Shown here in pieces: positions 18,891 to 27,132 of a stretch of DNA of 64,000 nucleotides (position 1 is its first letter; each line of letters opens with the position of its first letter). Position numbers and translations under genes: made by a program. The stretch spans positions 124,001 through 188,000 of the forward strand of contig QFQF01000004.1 of NCBI GenBank assembly GCA_003248935.1. The letters are read 5' to 3'. The notes beneath the pieces are model-generated. The model had not been told where the DNA came from. It ran no database searches and saw only the letters and a program-made list of their open reading frames with translations. Origin of the DNA: Sphingobium sp. (GTDB lineage Bacteria; Pseudomonadota; Alphaproteobacteria; Sphingomonadales; Sphingomonadaceae).

Positions 18891-18915
18891 CAACCGCTAC
18901 ACCGAAGGACGATCG

Positions 18916-19920
18916 ATGCTGAAACTGAGCATGAAACCGACAGGCTGGTTCCAGATCGGCTGGAGCGCGCAGATCGCCCCGGGCGGCGTGGTTCCGATGC
19001 GCTATTTCGGCGCCGACATGGTGGCGTTTCGCGATCAGGCCGGCGACCTCGCTGTCATGGATGCGCACTGCAAGCATCTGGGTGCGCATCTCGGCTATGG
19101 CGGCAAGGTGAAGCATGGCTGCGTCGTCTGCCCCTATCATGGCTGGATGTGGGACAAAGACGGCCGGAACGCCCAGATCCCTTATCAAGACAAGCCGACC
19201 GGCGCGAGGTTGCGCACCCGCCACGTCATCGAGCGGCACGGGTTGATCTTCATGTGGCACGATCCGGCCGGCGGACCGCCGCGCGAGGGCTGGGAGCTGC
19301 CTGATCTGTTCGCCGATTTCGATCTGCCGGGAAGCGAGGCGGACTATTATCCCTGTTATCCGCAAGCGGTGGTCGACAAGCCCTCCGAGCCGATCCACCC
19401 GCAGCTCATCCAGGAGAATGCGGCAGATTCGATGCACTTCCGCTTCACGCACGGCGCGCCGGAAGATCCCGAACTCCTGTGGTTCGAAACGCCCGGAACG
19501 CGCTGGCGCTCGCGCATGGGGTTCAAGTCGGCAAAGACCAAGCAGGTGGCGATGACGCTGCACACGCTGAACATGGGCCCGGGGCTGTCCTTCGCTGCAT
19601 TCGAGGGGCGCAATCCCTATCGCCTGATCCTGACTGCGACACCGGTAGACGATGCCTTGTCGGACCTTCGTGTCAGTTATTTCCTGCCCCGCGAACCCGC
19701 ATCCCCCGACGTGATGCCCCAGGCGAAACGTGAATTCGCGAACCATACGATCGAGTTGTTCGAGGAGGATGCGCGCATCTGGCGACATCAGGTCTTCGTT
19801 CAGCGCCCGGTGTTCGCGAAACAGGACATTGCCGGGTACATGGCGCTACGCAAATGGAGCGAACAATTTTATGAAGCGCCCGAGGGCACGACACCGACGC
19901 GCGCGGTGGTCGAGCTATAG
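18916..19920 (+). CDS. Rieske non-haem iron oxygenase, alpha subunit (second copy)
   Basis: A 334-aa tandem paralogue of the preceding gene; the first 14 residues differ at one position (Asn5 to Ser). Cluster ligands Cys52, His54, Cys72 and His75 and iron-site residues Asp171, His174 and His179 are intact. The largest divergence is in the C-terminal substrate domain, as in paralogues with split specificity or as alpha subunits of one hetero-oligomer. The ATG at 18916 follows AAGGA by 7 nt. Convergent with the atypical SDR at 19942. Confidence 0.9.
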   Translation: MLKLSMKPTGWFQIGWSAQIAPGGVVPMRYFGADMVAFRDQAGDLAVMDAHCKHLGAHLGYGGKVKHGCVVCPYHGWMWDKDGRNAQIPYQDKPTGARLRTRHVIERHGLIFMWHDPAGGPPREGWELPDLFADFDLPGSEADYYPCYPQAVVDKPSEPIHPQLIQENAADSMHFRFTHGAPEDPELLWFETPGTRWRSRMGFKSAKTKQVAMTLHTLNMGPGLSFAAFEGRNPYRLILTATPVDDALSDLRVSYFLPREPASPDVMPQAKREFANHTIELFEEDARIWRHQVFVQRPVFAKQDIAGYMALRKWSEQFYEAPEGTTPTRAVVEL

Positions 19921-19941
19921 CCCGGCCGCCGCGTCGCCCCG

Positions 19942-20727
19942 TCAGAACAGCGACTTGTGCTTGCCACCGTCCACGCCGATCCAGTTGCCGCTGATATAGC
20001 CGGCCAGGTCGGAGCATAGATAGGCAATGGTCGATGCGATCTCCTCTGGCCGGCCGACCCGGCCCGCCGGAATCAGATCGTGCAGGAATTCGCCGACCTT
20101 GTCAGGCGTCACGCCCATCTTCTTCTCGAGATAATTGTACATATTGTCGGTGCCGATCCAGCCCGGGCCGACCGTGTTGCAGGTGATGCCGTACTTCGCC
20201 ACTTCGTCCGACAGCGTCTTGACGAAACCGACGGCAGCGGGCCGCGTCGTGTTCGCGAGCATATGGTGGATGTTGCCGACAGGCTCCTTCGCGGTGCCAG
20301 ATCCGACCGCAACAAACCGGCCCCATCCCTTGGTCTTCATTGCCGGAATGACCTCGCGCGCGAGATAGACCACCGACATGGCATAGACGATGAAGAAGCG
20401 TTCGAAATCCTCATCCTTCACATCGTCGAAGTCGCCGGCGATATTCTCCATGACGCAGCTGATCGCGATGTCCGGGTCGCCGAATTCCTCACGCACTGCG
20501 GCCACCGCGTCACGTACGCCGCTGCGTGTCGTCAGGTCAGCGGAATAGCCCATCGCTGTGCCGCCCCCGCTGCGGATCTGAGCGACCGTGTCGTCGATCG
20601 GCCCTTGCGTGCGGGCGACGATCGCCACCTTCGCTCCTTCGTCGGCAAGCATCAGCGCGGCCTCGCGCACCATGCCCTTGCTCCCCCCCGACACGAACGC
20701 GACCTTGTCGCGGATACCGAAATCCAT
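19942..20727 (-). CDS. Atypical SDR-like protein without the Tyr-x3-Lys motif
   Basis: A 261-aa SDR-fold protein. The cofactor loop is SGGSKGMV (13-20) rather than TGxxxGIG, and the active-site stretch reads GNIHHMLANTTRPA: Met and Thr occupy the expected Tyr and Lys positions, near 156 and 160. Ser143 is retained. This corresponds to the beta-ketoacyl-reductase-like SDR subgroup known for lacking a perfect tetrad. It may act on an unusual substrate or serve a binding role. The ATG at 20727 follows GGGAGAGAG. Divergent from the SDR at 20861. Confidence 0.85.
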   Translation of the reverse strand: MDFGIRDKVAFVSGGSKGMVREAALMLADEGAKVAIVARTQGPIDDTVAQIRSGGGTAMGYSADLTTRSGVRDAVAAVREEFGDPDIAISCVMENIAGDFDDVKDEDFERFFIVYAMSVVYLAREVIPAMKTKGWGRFVAVGSGTAKEPVGNIHHMLANTTRPAAVGFVKTLSDEVAKYGITCNTVGPGWIGTDNMYNYLEKKMGVTPDKVGEFLHDLIPAGRVGRPEEIASTIAYLCSDLAGYISGNWIGVDGGKHKSLF

Positions 20728-20780
20728 CGTCTCTCTCCCTCGAGCCTGTCGTCCAAAGGATCGCCAGTCGCGGGGATTTC

Positions 20781-20792
20781 GCAACGCGTTGA
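20781..20792. promoter_or_regulatory. Palindromic motif shared with 63392-63403
   Basis: GCAACGCGTTGA contains the perfect palindrome CAACGCGTTG and lies between two divergent SDR genes, 54 bp upstream of the start at 20727. The same 12-mer, reversed, recurs at 63392 in another divergent promoter region. It is a candidate site for a regulator acting in trans. Confidence 0.4.
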
Positions 20793-20860
20793 GGCTAACG
20801 ATCACAGCCGCGATCCGCTGGACAGCTGGTCGGTGCTATCGAGGGTCCAAGGAGAGCTCG

Positions 20861-21625
20861 ATGGCAGACAGGATGTTGGACGGCCGCCGGATCATCGTGA
20901 CGGGCGGAGCGAGCGGTATGGGCGAAGGACTGGTCCGCGCGCTGCCCGCGATGGGCGCGCGCGTCGTGTCGCTCGACCTCAACGCCGATGCCGGCGCACG
21001 GGTCGCCGGAGAAGCGGGTGCGACTTTCCTTGGGGTCGACGTGACGGACAAGGCCTCGGTCGATGCCGCGACGAACCAAGCCGTCGCTGCGCTGGATGGG
21101 CTGGACGTGCTGATCCATGCTGCGGGAATAGCGCCCGGCGCGCCTGCCGAATCGATCCCGCCGGAGCAATGGCTTGAAGCCATCGCCGTCAACGCGACCG
21201 GCACCTTCCTGGTCAATCAGGCGGTGTTCCCGCACCTCAAGGATCGGGGCGGCGCGATCATCAACTTCGCATCGTCGGCTGGGATCAAGGGCTATCCGGG
21301 CAAGGCAGCCTATGCCGCCGCCAAGGGCGCGGTGGTTGCCTGGGTGCGCTCAATCGCCAGCGAATGGGGCCGCTACAATATCCGCGTCAACGCCATCGCG
21401 CCCACCATCTGGACACCGATGTACGACAAGACCCGAGACAGCATGAGCGCCGACCAGCTGGCTGCCCATGATGCCGCACTCAAGGTCGCGATCCCGATCG
21501 GCGGCAAGCTCGGCGATATCCGGCGCGATCTGGTGCCGGTGGTCGCGTTCCTCGCTTCAGACGGCGCACACTTCATGACCGGACAGATCATTCCCGTCGA
21601 TGGCGGGGCCTTGATGATGCGATAA
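20861..21625 (+). CDS. Short-chain dehydrogenase/reductase
   Basis: A 254-aa classical SDR: TGGASGMG (14-21), Tyr151-x3-Lys155 in YAAAK and catalytic Ser near 138. Asp39 at the end of strand 2 suggests NAD rather than NADP. The C-terminal third (QLAAHDAALKVAIPIGGKLG, then FMTGQIIPVDGG) is closely similar to the SDR at 41262, so the two are paralogues. The ATG at 20861 follows AAGGAGAG. It precedes a small cupin by 17 bp, probably one operon. Confidence 0.92.
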   Translation: MADRMLDGRRIIVTGGASGMGEGLVRALPAMGARVVSLDLNADAGARVAGEAGATFLGVDVTDKASVDAATNQAVAALDGLDVLIHAAGIAPGAPAESIPPEQWLEAIAVNATGTFLVNQAVFPHLKDRGGAIINFASSAGIKGYPGKAAYAAAKGAVVAWVRSIASEWGRYNIRVNAIAPTIWTPMYDKTRDSMSADQLAAHDAALKVAIPIGGKLGDIRRDLVPVVAFLASDGAHFMTGQIIPVDGGALMMR

Positions 21626-21642
21626 CAGACGGGAGAGCGAAG

Positions 21643-22128
21643 ATGCTGGGCGCACCGCGGTTCAAACATATCGACGAGGTTTACGAGCAGGAGGTCGTTC
21701 GCATCGAGTTTGCGGACGGGCGAACGGCGTCGATCTATGAACGCTTCCTCGAATCGATGCCACGCTACTTCGCATTCTACAATCGATGGGAGCCGGGGAT
21801 GATCTCGCTCACCCATGGACACCAGGGCGATCACACCGTGTTCGTGCTCGAAGGCGAAGTGACGGTCGGCGACCGGCTATGCCCCAAGGGCACGCACATC
21901 TTCCTGATGCATGGCGACCGCTTCGGCCCCTGGGTCGCCGGGCCTGACGGCTGTGAATTGCTCGGCGTGATCGCCGGCAGTGGCGAGGCATTCTGGTCGG
22001 AGCAGGACATGGCCGACTATCTGGCGCTGCTGGACAAAAATGGCGCGAAGCAAGGTACCGTGCCGGCGCTCAAGGACCGCGAACCGTGGAAAGCGAAGGG
22101 GAACCCGCTGCCCGGCCCGGTCAGCTAA
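21643..22128 (+). CDS. Small cupin-domain protein
   Basis: A 161-aa single cupin with metal-site residues His58, His60 and His64 in THGHQGDHTVF, Glu70 in VLEGEV and His90 in FLMHGDRF. It is of the same general type as the 166-aa cupin at 9938 but diverged. Activity unknown; dioxygenase or isomerase roles are possible. It is co-directional with the SDR (17-bp gap) and overlaps the convergent SnoaL-like gene by 8 bp. Confidence 0.8.
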   Translation: MLGAPRFKHIDEVYEQEVVRIEFADGRTASIYERFLESMPRYFAFYNRWEPGMISLTHGHQGDHTVFVLEGEVTVGDRLCPKGTHIFLMHGDRFGPWVAGPDGCELLGVIAGSGEAFWSEQDMADYLALLDKNGAKQGTVPALKDREPWKAKGNPLPGPVS

Positions 22129-22603
22129 GCGCGCCCGGCGGTCCCGCCGGTCCGGAGAAGGCCGGATTGGGGTAGGAGCGCCCGTCCGCCTCGATCCGTC
22201 CCCGGAAGAAGGGTATGAAAGTCCGGTGGGAGAACCGCCAGCCATCGGCTGTGCGCACCAACCGGTCCTGATAGCTGCCGAAGCAGCAAGACAGACGGTC
22301 TTCACCCCTGCGCTGAAGCAATTCGGTGACGGTCCAGTTTGCGGTTGCGCTGTCGCCGTCGACCGAGATGACGCCCGCGCCGCAATTCTGAGCGAGAAAG
22401 GCGAGCGGTTCCAGCGTCAGGATCAGCGCCTCCGCGATCGCGGCGCGACCGAGGATGCCAGGCTTGGAGAAGGCAGTCAGAACGCCGTCCTCGGCATAGG
22501 TCGCTGCGGCCGCGAGTCCATCGAGCCGCATCACCGCATGGCTGTACGCAGCGGCCAGACGCTGGATCTCGACCTCGTCGATCAGCCGGCGTTCAAGCGG
22601 CAT
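22121..22603 (-). CDS. SnoaL-like / NTF2-fold protein, 160 aa
   Basis: NTF2-like pattern: EIQRLAAAYSHAVMRLDGLA helix, AAATYAEDGVLTAF, AEALILTLEPL, then SYQDRLVRTADGWRFSHR. It is the last gene of the 12-gene operon that begins at 34723. The ATG at 22603 shares a base with the upstream stop (TGATG); an alternative GTG lies one codon earlier. Possible roles are dehydration or isomerisation of a hydroxylated intermediate, or an oxygenase small subunit; nothing in the sequence decides. Confidence 0.8.
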   Translation of the reverse strand: MPLERRLIDEVEIQRLAAAYSHAVMRLDGLAAAATYAEDGVLTAFSKPGILGRAAIAEALILTLEPLAFLAQNCGAGVISVDGDSATANWTVTELLQRRGEDRLSCCFGSYQDRLVRTADGWRFSHRTFIPFFRGRIEADGRSYPNPAFSGPAGPPGALS

Positions 22604-23442
22604 CACGCCAATATCGCCCGCCCTCGGTCGAGTACGACCTTGTCGCCGACGCGCGCCCGAAATGCGACCGCGCCATCCTCATCCCAGAGATCAACCGCGA
22701 TCGTCTCGCCCGGCAGCACCGGCTTGGAAAAGCGCGCTTCGAACGAGGTGATCGCCCTTTCGGGAAATGTCTTCGCGACCGCGACCGCAGCGACGCCATA
22801 GGTGGCCAGCCCATGCAGGATCGGACGCGCGAAGCCGGCTTTGGCGGCGAAGGCCGGTTCGGCGTGGAGGGGATTGCGATCGTTGTTGAGGCGATAGATC
22901 AACGCCGTGTTCGGATCGGTCGGCATCTCGACCGACCGGTCGGCGGCGCGATCGGGCACCGGTTCAAAGACGTGCGACTCGCCCTGAGGTCCGCCAAAGC
23001 CGCCATCAGCGCGGCAGAAGACGCTCGATTCGCTGCGTGCGATCAACGCTCCGGTCGCCTTGTCGATGGTCTCGCGCACCAGGTCCATGACCGCGCCCTT
23101 GTCGCCCTTGTCCCAGATCTGGGACACACGGTTGGTAGTGATCACGGTCGCGCCGACGGGCAAGTCGCGAAGCGTCGTCAGCCGCTGCGCGCCATGGACG
23201 ACCATCGTTCGGGTAATCCCGGTTTCGGGATCGGTCATCCAGTTGCCGGGGTGGCCGATGACGAGGGGCATGGTCGGAAAGACCTTCAGGTCCTTCTCGA
23301 ACACATAGCGCAGGTCCCACAGGTCCATCGGATCGCGGCCAAGGCCGATCGACAGCGCATAGAACATGACATCGCGGTCGGTAACCACGGATTCGACCGG
23401 CGCGAATTCGCGCGAGAGGATATAGTCGGCATTGAGCGGCAT
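22603..23442 (-). CDS. MaoC-like (R)-specific enoyl-CoA hydratase, double hotdog
   Basis: A 279-aa protein with a degenerate N-terminal hotdog (about 1-150) and a C-terminal hydratase-2 domain carrying NNDRNPLHAEPAFA (187-200), where Asp188 and His193 are the catalytic pair, followed by RPILHGLATYG. It hydrates trans-2-enoyl-CoA to (R)-3-hydroxyacyl-CoA, the step before aldolytic or thiolytic side-chain removal. It is coupled by TGATG overlaps to the genes on both sides. Adjacent to a thiolase-like/DUF35 pair, the set recalls steroid side-chain hydratase-aldolase gene groups. Confidence 0.9.
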   Translation of the reverse strand: MPLNADYILSREFAPVESVVTDRDVMFYALSIGLGRDPMDLWDLRYVFEKDLKVFPTMPLVIGHPGNWMTDPETGITRTMVVHGAQRLTTLRDLPVGATVITTNRVSQIWDKGDKGAVMDLVRETIDKATGALIARSESSVFCRADGGFGGPQGESHVFEPVPDRAADRSVEMPTDPNTALIYRLNNDRNPLHAEPAFAAKAGFARPILHGLATYGVAAVAVAKTFPERAITSFEARFSKPVLPGETIAVDLWDEDGAVAFRARVGDKVVLDRGRAILA

Positions 23443-24593
23443 CAGAGTGTCTCCGTTGTGCCGAAGATCGTGACCGACTGGCTGGAAAGCGTGCCGCCAT
23501 TGCCGTGCGCGAGCGCTAGCTTCGCGTCCGCCACTTGCCGCGTGCCCGCCTGACCGCGCAATTGGGTCACCGCCTCCACCATTGTGAACAGCCCATACAT
23601 GCCGGGATGGACACAGCTCAGGCCGCCACCATTGGTGTTGACCGGCAGCCGTCCTCCCGGCGCGATCCCGCCTCCGGCGACGAACCGTCCGCCTTCTCCC
23701 TTCGGACAAAATCCCAGATCTTCGAGGAACAGGATCGTGTTGATCGTGAAGGCGTCATAGAGTTCGACGACATCGATATCCGATGGCTTCACGCCGGCCT
23801 GTTCATAGGCCCGCGCGCCGGCTTCCGATGCTGCAGTCACGGTCAGGTCGGTTGCTTCGGAGATGTTCTTGAACCAGGTCGCCGACGCCGCGCCCAGCAG
23901 ATAGACGGGAGGTTGAGGCAAGTCTCTTGCCCGATCGGCGCGCGTCATCACGATCGCCGCAGCGCCATCGGTAACGAGGCAGCAATCGCGCACCGTCAGG
24001 GGATCGGACACCATCCGCGCGGCCAGCACGTCTTCGATCGTCAGCGAATCGCGAGCGAATGCGTCAGGGTTGAGTTGCGCCCATTTGCGTGCGGCCACCG
24101 CAACCTCGGCCAGATGCTCGCGCGTCGTGCCATATTCTTGCATGTGCCGCGCGGCGGCGAGCGCGTAGCTGCTCGGCGGATTGCGCGGCTTGTAGACCTG
24201 CTCGTAGGGAAAAGGGGCTGCGCCACTCGACACCAGCCCGCCAGATGCCGACCGCTGGTTGCTGCCGTAAGCAATCAGGACAGCGTCGCACAGGCCGGCT
24301 TCGAGTGCGAGCGCCGCCCACATCGCATGAATCTGGAACGCCGACCCGCCGGTGCGCGTCGATTCCACTATTTTGGGCCGGATGCCCAGATATTCAGGAA
24401 CGGACATCGCACAGAACGGGTCCTGCGGCAGCATCGCAAAGACGCCATCGATGTCCGAAGGCTTCAGCCCCGCATCGGCGATGGCCGCCAGCGATGCCTT
24501 GGCCAGCAGTTCCGCCGCCGTATAGCCCGGTGCCGATCCGATACCGAAGGTGGCGCTGCCCACCACCGCCGTCTTGCCGCGTGGAAAGCTCAT
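23442..24593 (-). CDS. Thiolase-like lipid-transfer protein, probable acyl-CoA retro-aldolase
   Basis: A 383-aa SCP2-type thiolase fold without the nucleophilic Cys: the active-site strand reads ESTRTGGSAFQIH (77-89). The HDCF motif of true SCPx thiolases is replaced by ELYDAFT with Tyr279; His329 is retained in GGGLSCVHPG. Loss of Cys with a Tyr in this motif is the pattern of Ltp2-type aldolases, which release a ketone plus acetyl- or propionyl-CoA and need a DUF35 partner. Exactly such a partner overlaps upstream (ATGA). The reaction is inferred. Confidence 0.85.
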   Translation of the reverse strand: MSFPRGKTAVVGSATFGIGSAPGYTAAELLAKASLAAIADAGLKPSDIDGVFAMLPQDPFCAMSVPEYLGIRPKIVESTRTGGSAFQIHAMWAALALEAGLCDAVLIAYGSNQRSASGGLVSSGAAPFPYEQVYKPRNPPSSYALAAARHMQEYGTTREHLAEVAVAARKWAQLNPDAFARDSLTIEDVLAARMVSDPLTVRDCCLVTDGAAAIVMTRADRARDLPQPPVYLLGAASATWFKNISEATDLTVTAASEAGARAYEQAGVKPSDIDVVELYDAFTINTILFLEDLGFCPKGEGGRFVAGGGIAPGGRLPVNTNGGGLSCVHPGMYGLFTMVEAVTQLRGQAGTRQVADAKLALAHGNGGTLSSQSVTIFGTTETL

Positions 24594-24952
24594 GCGCCTG
24601 CCTCCGTGAACAGGACCGCGGGCTTGCCGTCGATCTCACCGACCTTCGCCTTCACCTTCAGTCCGATTTGCACGGCTGCCGGATCGATATCGACGACGCG
24701 GCCCATCATCCGCACCCCCTCGGCGAGATCGATCAGCGCGACATTATAGTCTTCGGCGGGCGGCTTGCTGCGAACCACCGTGGTCGAATAGACGGTTCCG
24801 TTCCCCGACGCTTCGACCCATTCGAGATCCGTCTCGCCCGTCCCCGGCACGGCGACGCGCGGAAAGAAGACATAGGTCCCGCTCCCCTTCGCGCGCTGGA
24901 GCATGAAGCGCCCTTCGGCGAGAAACGCGAGATATTGTTCTTCGGGCTGCAT
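24590..24952 (-). CDS. DUF35 OB-fold protein without zinc ribbon
   Basis: A 120-aa protein of the DUF35 type: N-terminal helix PEEQYLAFLAEGRF, a short linker, then an OB-fold (GNGTVYSTTVV, VALIDLAEGVRMMGRV, AAVQIGLKVKAKV). Family members bind a thiolase-like partner and donate a rubredoxin-like zinc ribbon. Here there is no Cys at all, so the ribbon is lost. It is coupled to the thiolase-like gene by ATGA, and to the ligase gene by TGATG, which fixes the ATG at 24952. Compare the homologue at 58314, whose ribbon is intact. Confidence 0.87.
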   Translation of the reverse strand: MQPEEQYLAFLAEGRFMLQRAKGSGTYVFFPRVAVPGTGETDLEWVEASGNGTVYSTTVVRSKPPAEDYNVALIDLAEGVRMMGRVVDIDPAAVQIGLKVKAKVGEIDGKPAVLFTEAGA

Positions 24953-27132
24953 CAATGGCCTCCGCCGACGGGCTGCCCGGCGACGGCGAGCGCGTCGACC
25001 GCGACAACGCCTTCACCCGCCGGGTAGACAAATACGGGATTGAGATCGAGCTGGTCGATATTACCTTCGGCGCGCGCGAGGTCGGCGACGCGGGAGATGA
25101 GCGCCGCCAGCGCGTCGAGATCTCCCGTCGCTTCCCCGCGGACACCTTCCAGGATCGGGGCGGTCTTCAAACGCCCGATCAGCGTCTTTGCCGCCTCGGT
25201 CGAAATGGGCGGCGGCGCGAACACCACGTCCTTCAGGACCTCGAGATAGATGCCGCCGGATCCCAACATCACCAGCGGTCCGAAATCGGGATCGCGGGTG
25301 ATGCCGATCACGATTTCATGCCCCTTGGGCATCATCTTCTGGACCAGAACGCCTTCGATTCGGGCATCGGGCGCATAGGCCTTTGCCGACGCCATGATCC
25401 GGTCGAACGCCGCCTCTACATCGCCTTCGCCGACGTTGAGCGCCACACCTCCAGCCTCGGTCTTATGGGCGATATCGGGCGACTGGATCTTCAGCACGAC
25501 CGGGAAGCCCATCGCGCGCGCTTGTGTGAGTGCCGCCGCTCGATCGCAAACCAGCGCGTTGGATGGCACCGGGATGGCATAGGCCGACAGCAGCGAGCTT
25601 GTCTGCAACTCGTTCAATACGCCCGGCGCGATATCGTCGCAAACCGGTGCTGCTGCCGGCGGCAAGACAGGCGCGCGCGCCTTCCAGTCGGCAAGGAAGG
25701 CAGCATGTTTGTTCAGCGCCCAAAGGGCAGAGGCGCAACCACGGAAGCTTGCAAAGCCCTGTCCCCCCAGTTCCGCCAGCGCCGCCATATTCTCGGGGTG
25801 CGGCAGAATATGCGAATGGAACAGGATCGGCTTGGTCGCGCCCGCATAGAGCGGCCCGAGCAGGTCGGCGAGCGCCTTGACCCGGCCCGGCTTGTGCAGG
25901 CCCATATTGACGACAATCGCGTCGATCTCATCGCTATGCTGCAGGCGTTCGAGCACCTTGACCAGCGGCCGCCCGCCTGCCTCGACCGCCTGCGCGGTGA
26001 CGTCGACCGGATTGGCGGGCGACCCGAATTCGGGAATGAATTCCTGAAGGCTGGCCTGCAAATCCGAAGACAGAACCGGGACGTCGATGCCCGCGGCGCC
26101 CAGCAGATCGGCTGCCCAGGCACCTGCGCCGCCCGAAGTCGACACCACCGCCGCACGGGCCACGCGGCCCTGCGGGAATCGCGCCAGCGCTGCTGCGGCC
26201 GCCAGCATCTCTTCCATATCGAACACCCGGATCACGCCATAGCGGTCGAACACCGCGTCATAGGCGGTGTCCGCTCCGGTCAGATGGGCGGTGTGGCTGA
26301 CAGCGGCGCGCTGCCCCGCTTCAGAGCGACCGACTTTCATGACGACGATGGGCACGCTCTTGTCGGCCGCCTTCGCGGCTACCGACGCGAAGCGCGCGGG
26401 GTTTTTCAGCCCCTCGATGAACATGACGATGACGCCGCTCCCGCCCTCGTCGAGCAGGTGATCGACGAAATCGAGGGATTCGAGGTCACCTTCATTGCCC
26501 GTCGTGATGACGGACTGGAAGTCGAGATTCTCCGACAGCCCGCGCCCGAACAGGCAAAAGCCCAGGCCACCCGATTGCGACACGATTGAAACCTTGCGCC
26601 CCGGGCGCGGCGCGGCCCTGCTCTGCGACAGCGCCTCCTCGACCACTGCAGCGAAGGTAGAAGCGATACCGGCGAGATCGAAATACCCCTCGGTGTTCGG
26701 CCCCATATAGCGCAGCCCGCTATCGCCGATCGCGTCGGTCAGTTCCGCCATATCGACGCCCGAGGACAGGATCACCGCCGCCTTCGCGCCTGCCGCCACC
26801 GCCTCGCGCACCACGCCGGGCACCGTTGCGCCGGGAGTCGCGATCAGCACGAGCTCCACGCCGCCGGGAATCTGGCTCAGACTGGTATAGGCGGCCTGCC
26901 CCTGGATCGTACCGCCCCGGGGATGAACCGCATGCACCGCGCCCGGATAGGCGCTGTCCTTTGCCAGCTTGAGCAGCTTGCCGCGAAGCTTGGACGGATC
27001 GTCGGCTGCGCCGACCACGGCGATACTGGCGGGCGTGAAGAAGCTCGAAAGCACGTCGGTCGAAAGCCCTTTATGATTGCCCGTTCGCTCTTCGTCGATG
27101 CGGGGAACAAGGCAAGTGCGCGGAGCAATCAA
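24952..27132 (-). CDS. ADP-forming acyl-CoA synthetase (first copy)
   Basis: A single-chain NDP-forming acyl-CoA ligase of about 726 aa. Order: CoA-binding domain (about 30-160, SIAVVGAADDPSK), ligase domain (about 170-330, with phosphorylatable His280 in SHTAHLTG), middle domain with FGSPANPVDVTAQ, and C-terminal ATP-grasp (from about 505, VVLKIQSPDIAHKTEAGG). It activates an organic acid with ATP and CoA, releasing ADP and phosphate. The start is uncertain: a TTG at 27132 overlaps the upstream stop (4 bp), while a GTG at 27054 would fit the usual N-terminus. Substrate unknown. Confidence 0.9.
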   Translation of the reverse strand: MIAPRTCLVPRIDEERTGNHKGLSTDVLSSFFTPASIAVVGAADDPSKLRGKLLKLAKDSAYPGAVHAVHPRGGTIQGQAAYTSLSQIPGGVELVLIATPGATVPGVVREAVAAGAKAAVILSSGVDMAELTDAIGDSGLRYMGPNTEGYFDLAGIASTFAAVVEEALSQSRAAPRPGRKVSIVSQSGGLGFCLFGRGLSENLDFQSVITTGNEGDLESLDFVDHLLDEGGSGVIVMFIEGLKNPARFASVAAKAADKSVPIVVMKVGRSEAGQRAAVSHTAHLTGADTAYDAVFDRYGVIRVFDMEEMLAAAAALARFPQGRVARAAVVSTSGGAGAWAADLLGAAGIDVPVLSSDLQASLQEFIPEFGSPANPVDVTAQAVEAGGRPLVKVLERLQHSDEIDAIVVNMGLHKPGRVKALADLLGPLYAGATKPILFHSHILPHPENMAALAELGGQGFASFRGCASALWALNKHAAFLADWKARAPVLPPAAAPVCDDIAPGVLNELQTSSLLSAYAIPVPSNALVCDRAAALTQARAMGFPVVLKIQSPDIAHKTEAGGVALNVGEGDVEAAFDRIMASAKAYAPDARIEGVLVQKMMPKGHEIVIGITRDPDFGPLVMLGSGGIYLEVLKDVVFAPPPISTEAAKTLIGRLKTAPILEGVRGEATGDLDALAALISRVADLARAEGNIDQLDLNPVFVYPAGEGVVAVDALAVAGQPVGGGH

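Noticed and set aside
17880..19920. Calling the Rieske genes KshA (3-ketosteroid 9-alpha-hydroxylase)
   Set aside because: The overall pattern is similar, but no KshB, KstD or Hsa genes are present and residues that set steroid specificity cannot be judged by eye.
23442..24593. Calling the thiolase-like protein an acetyl-CoA acetyltransferase
   Set aside because: It lacks the nucleophilic Cys and the HDCF motif, and has a DUF35 partner; aldolase is the better reading.
24955..26589. A 544-codon plus-strand frame opposite the ADP-forming ligase
   Set aside because: Antisense shadow of a strongly supported gene; no recognisable domain.
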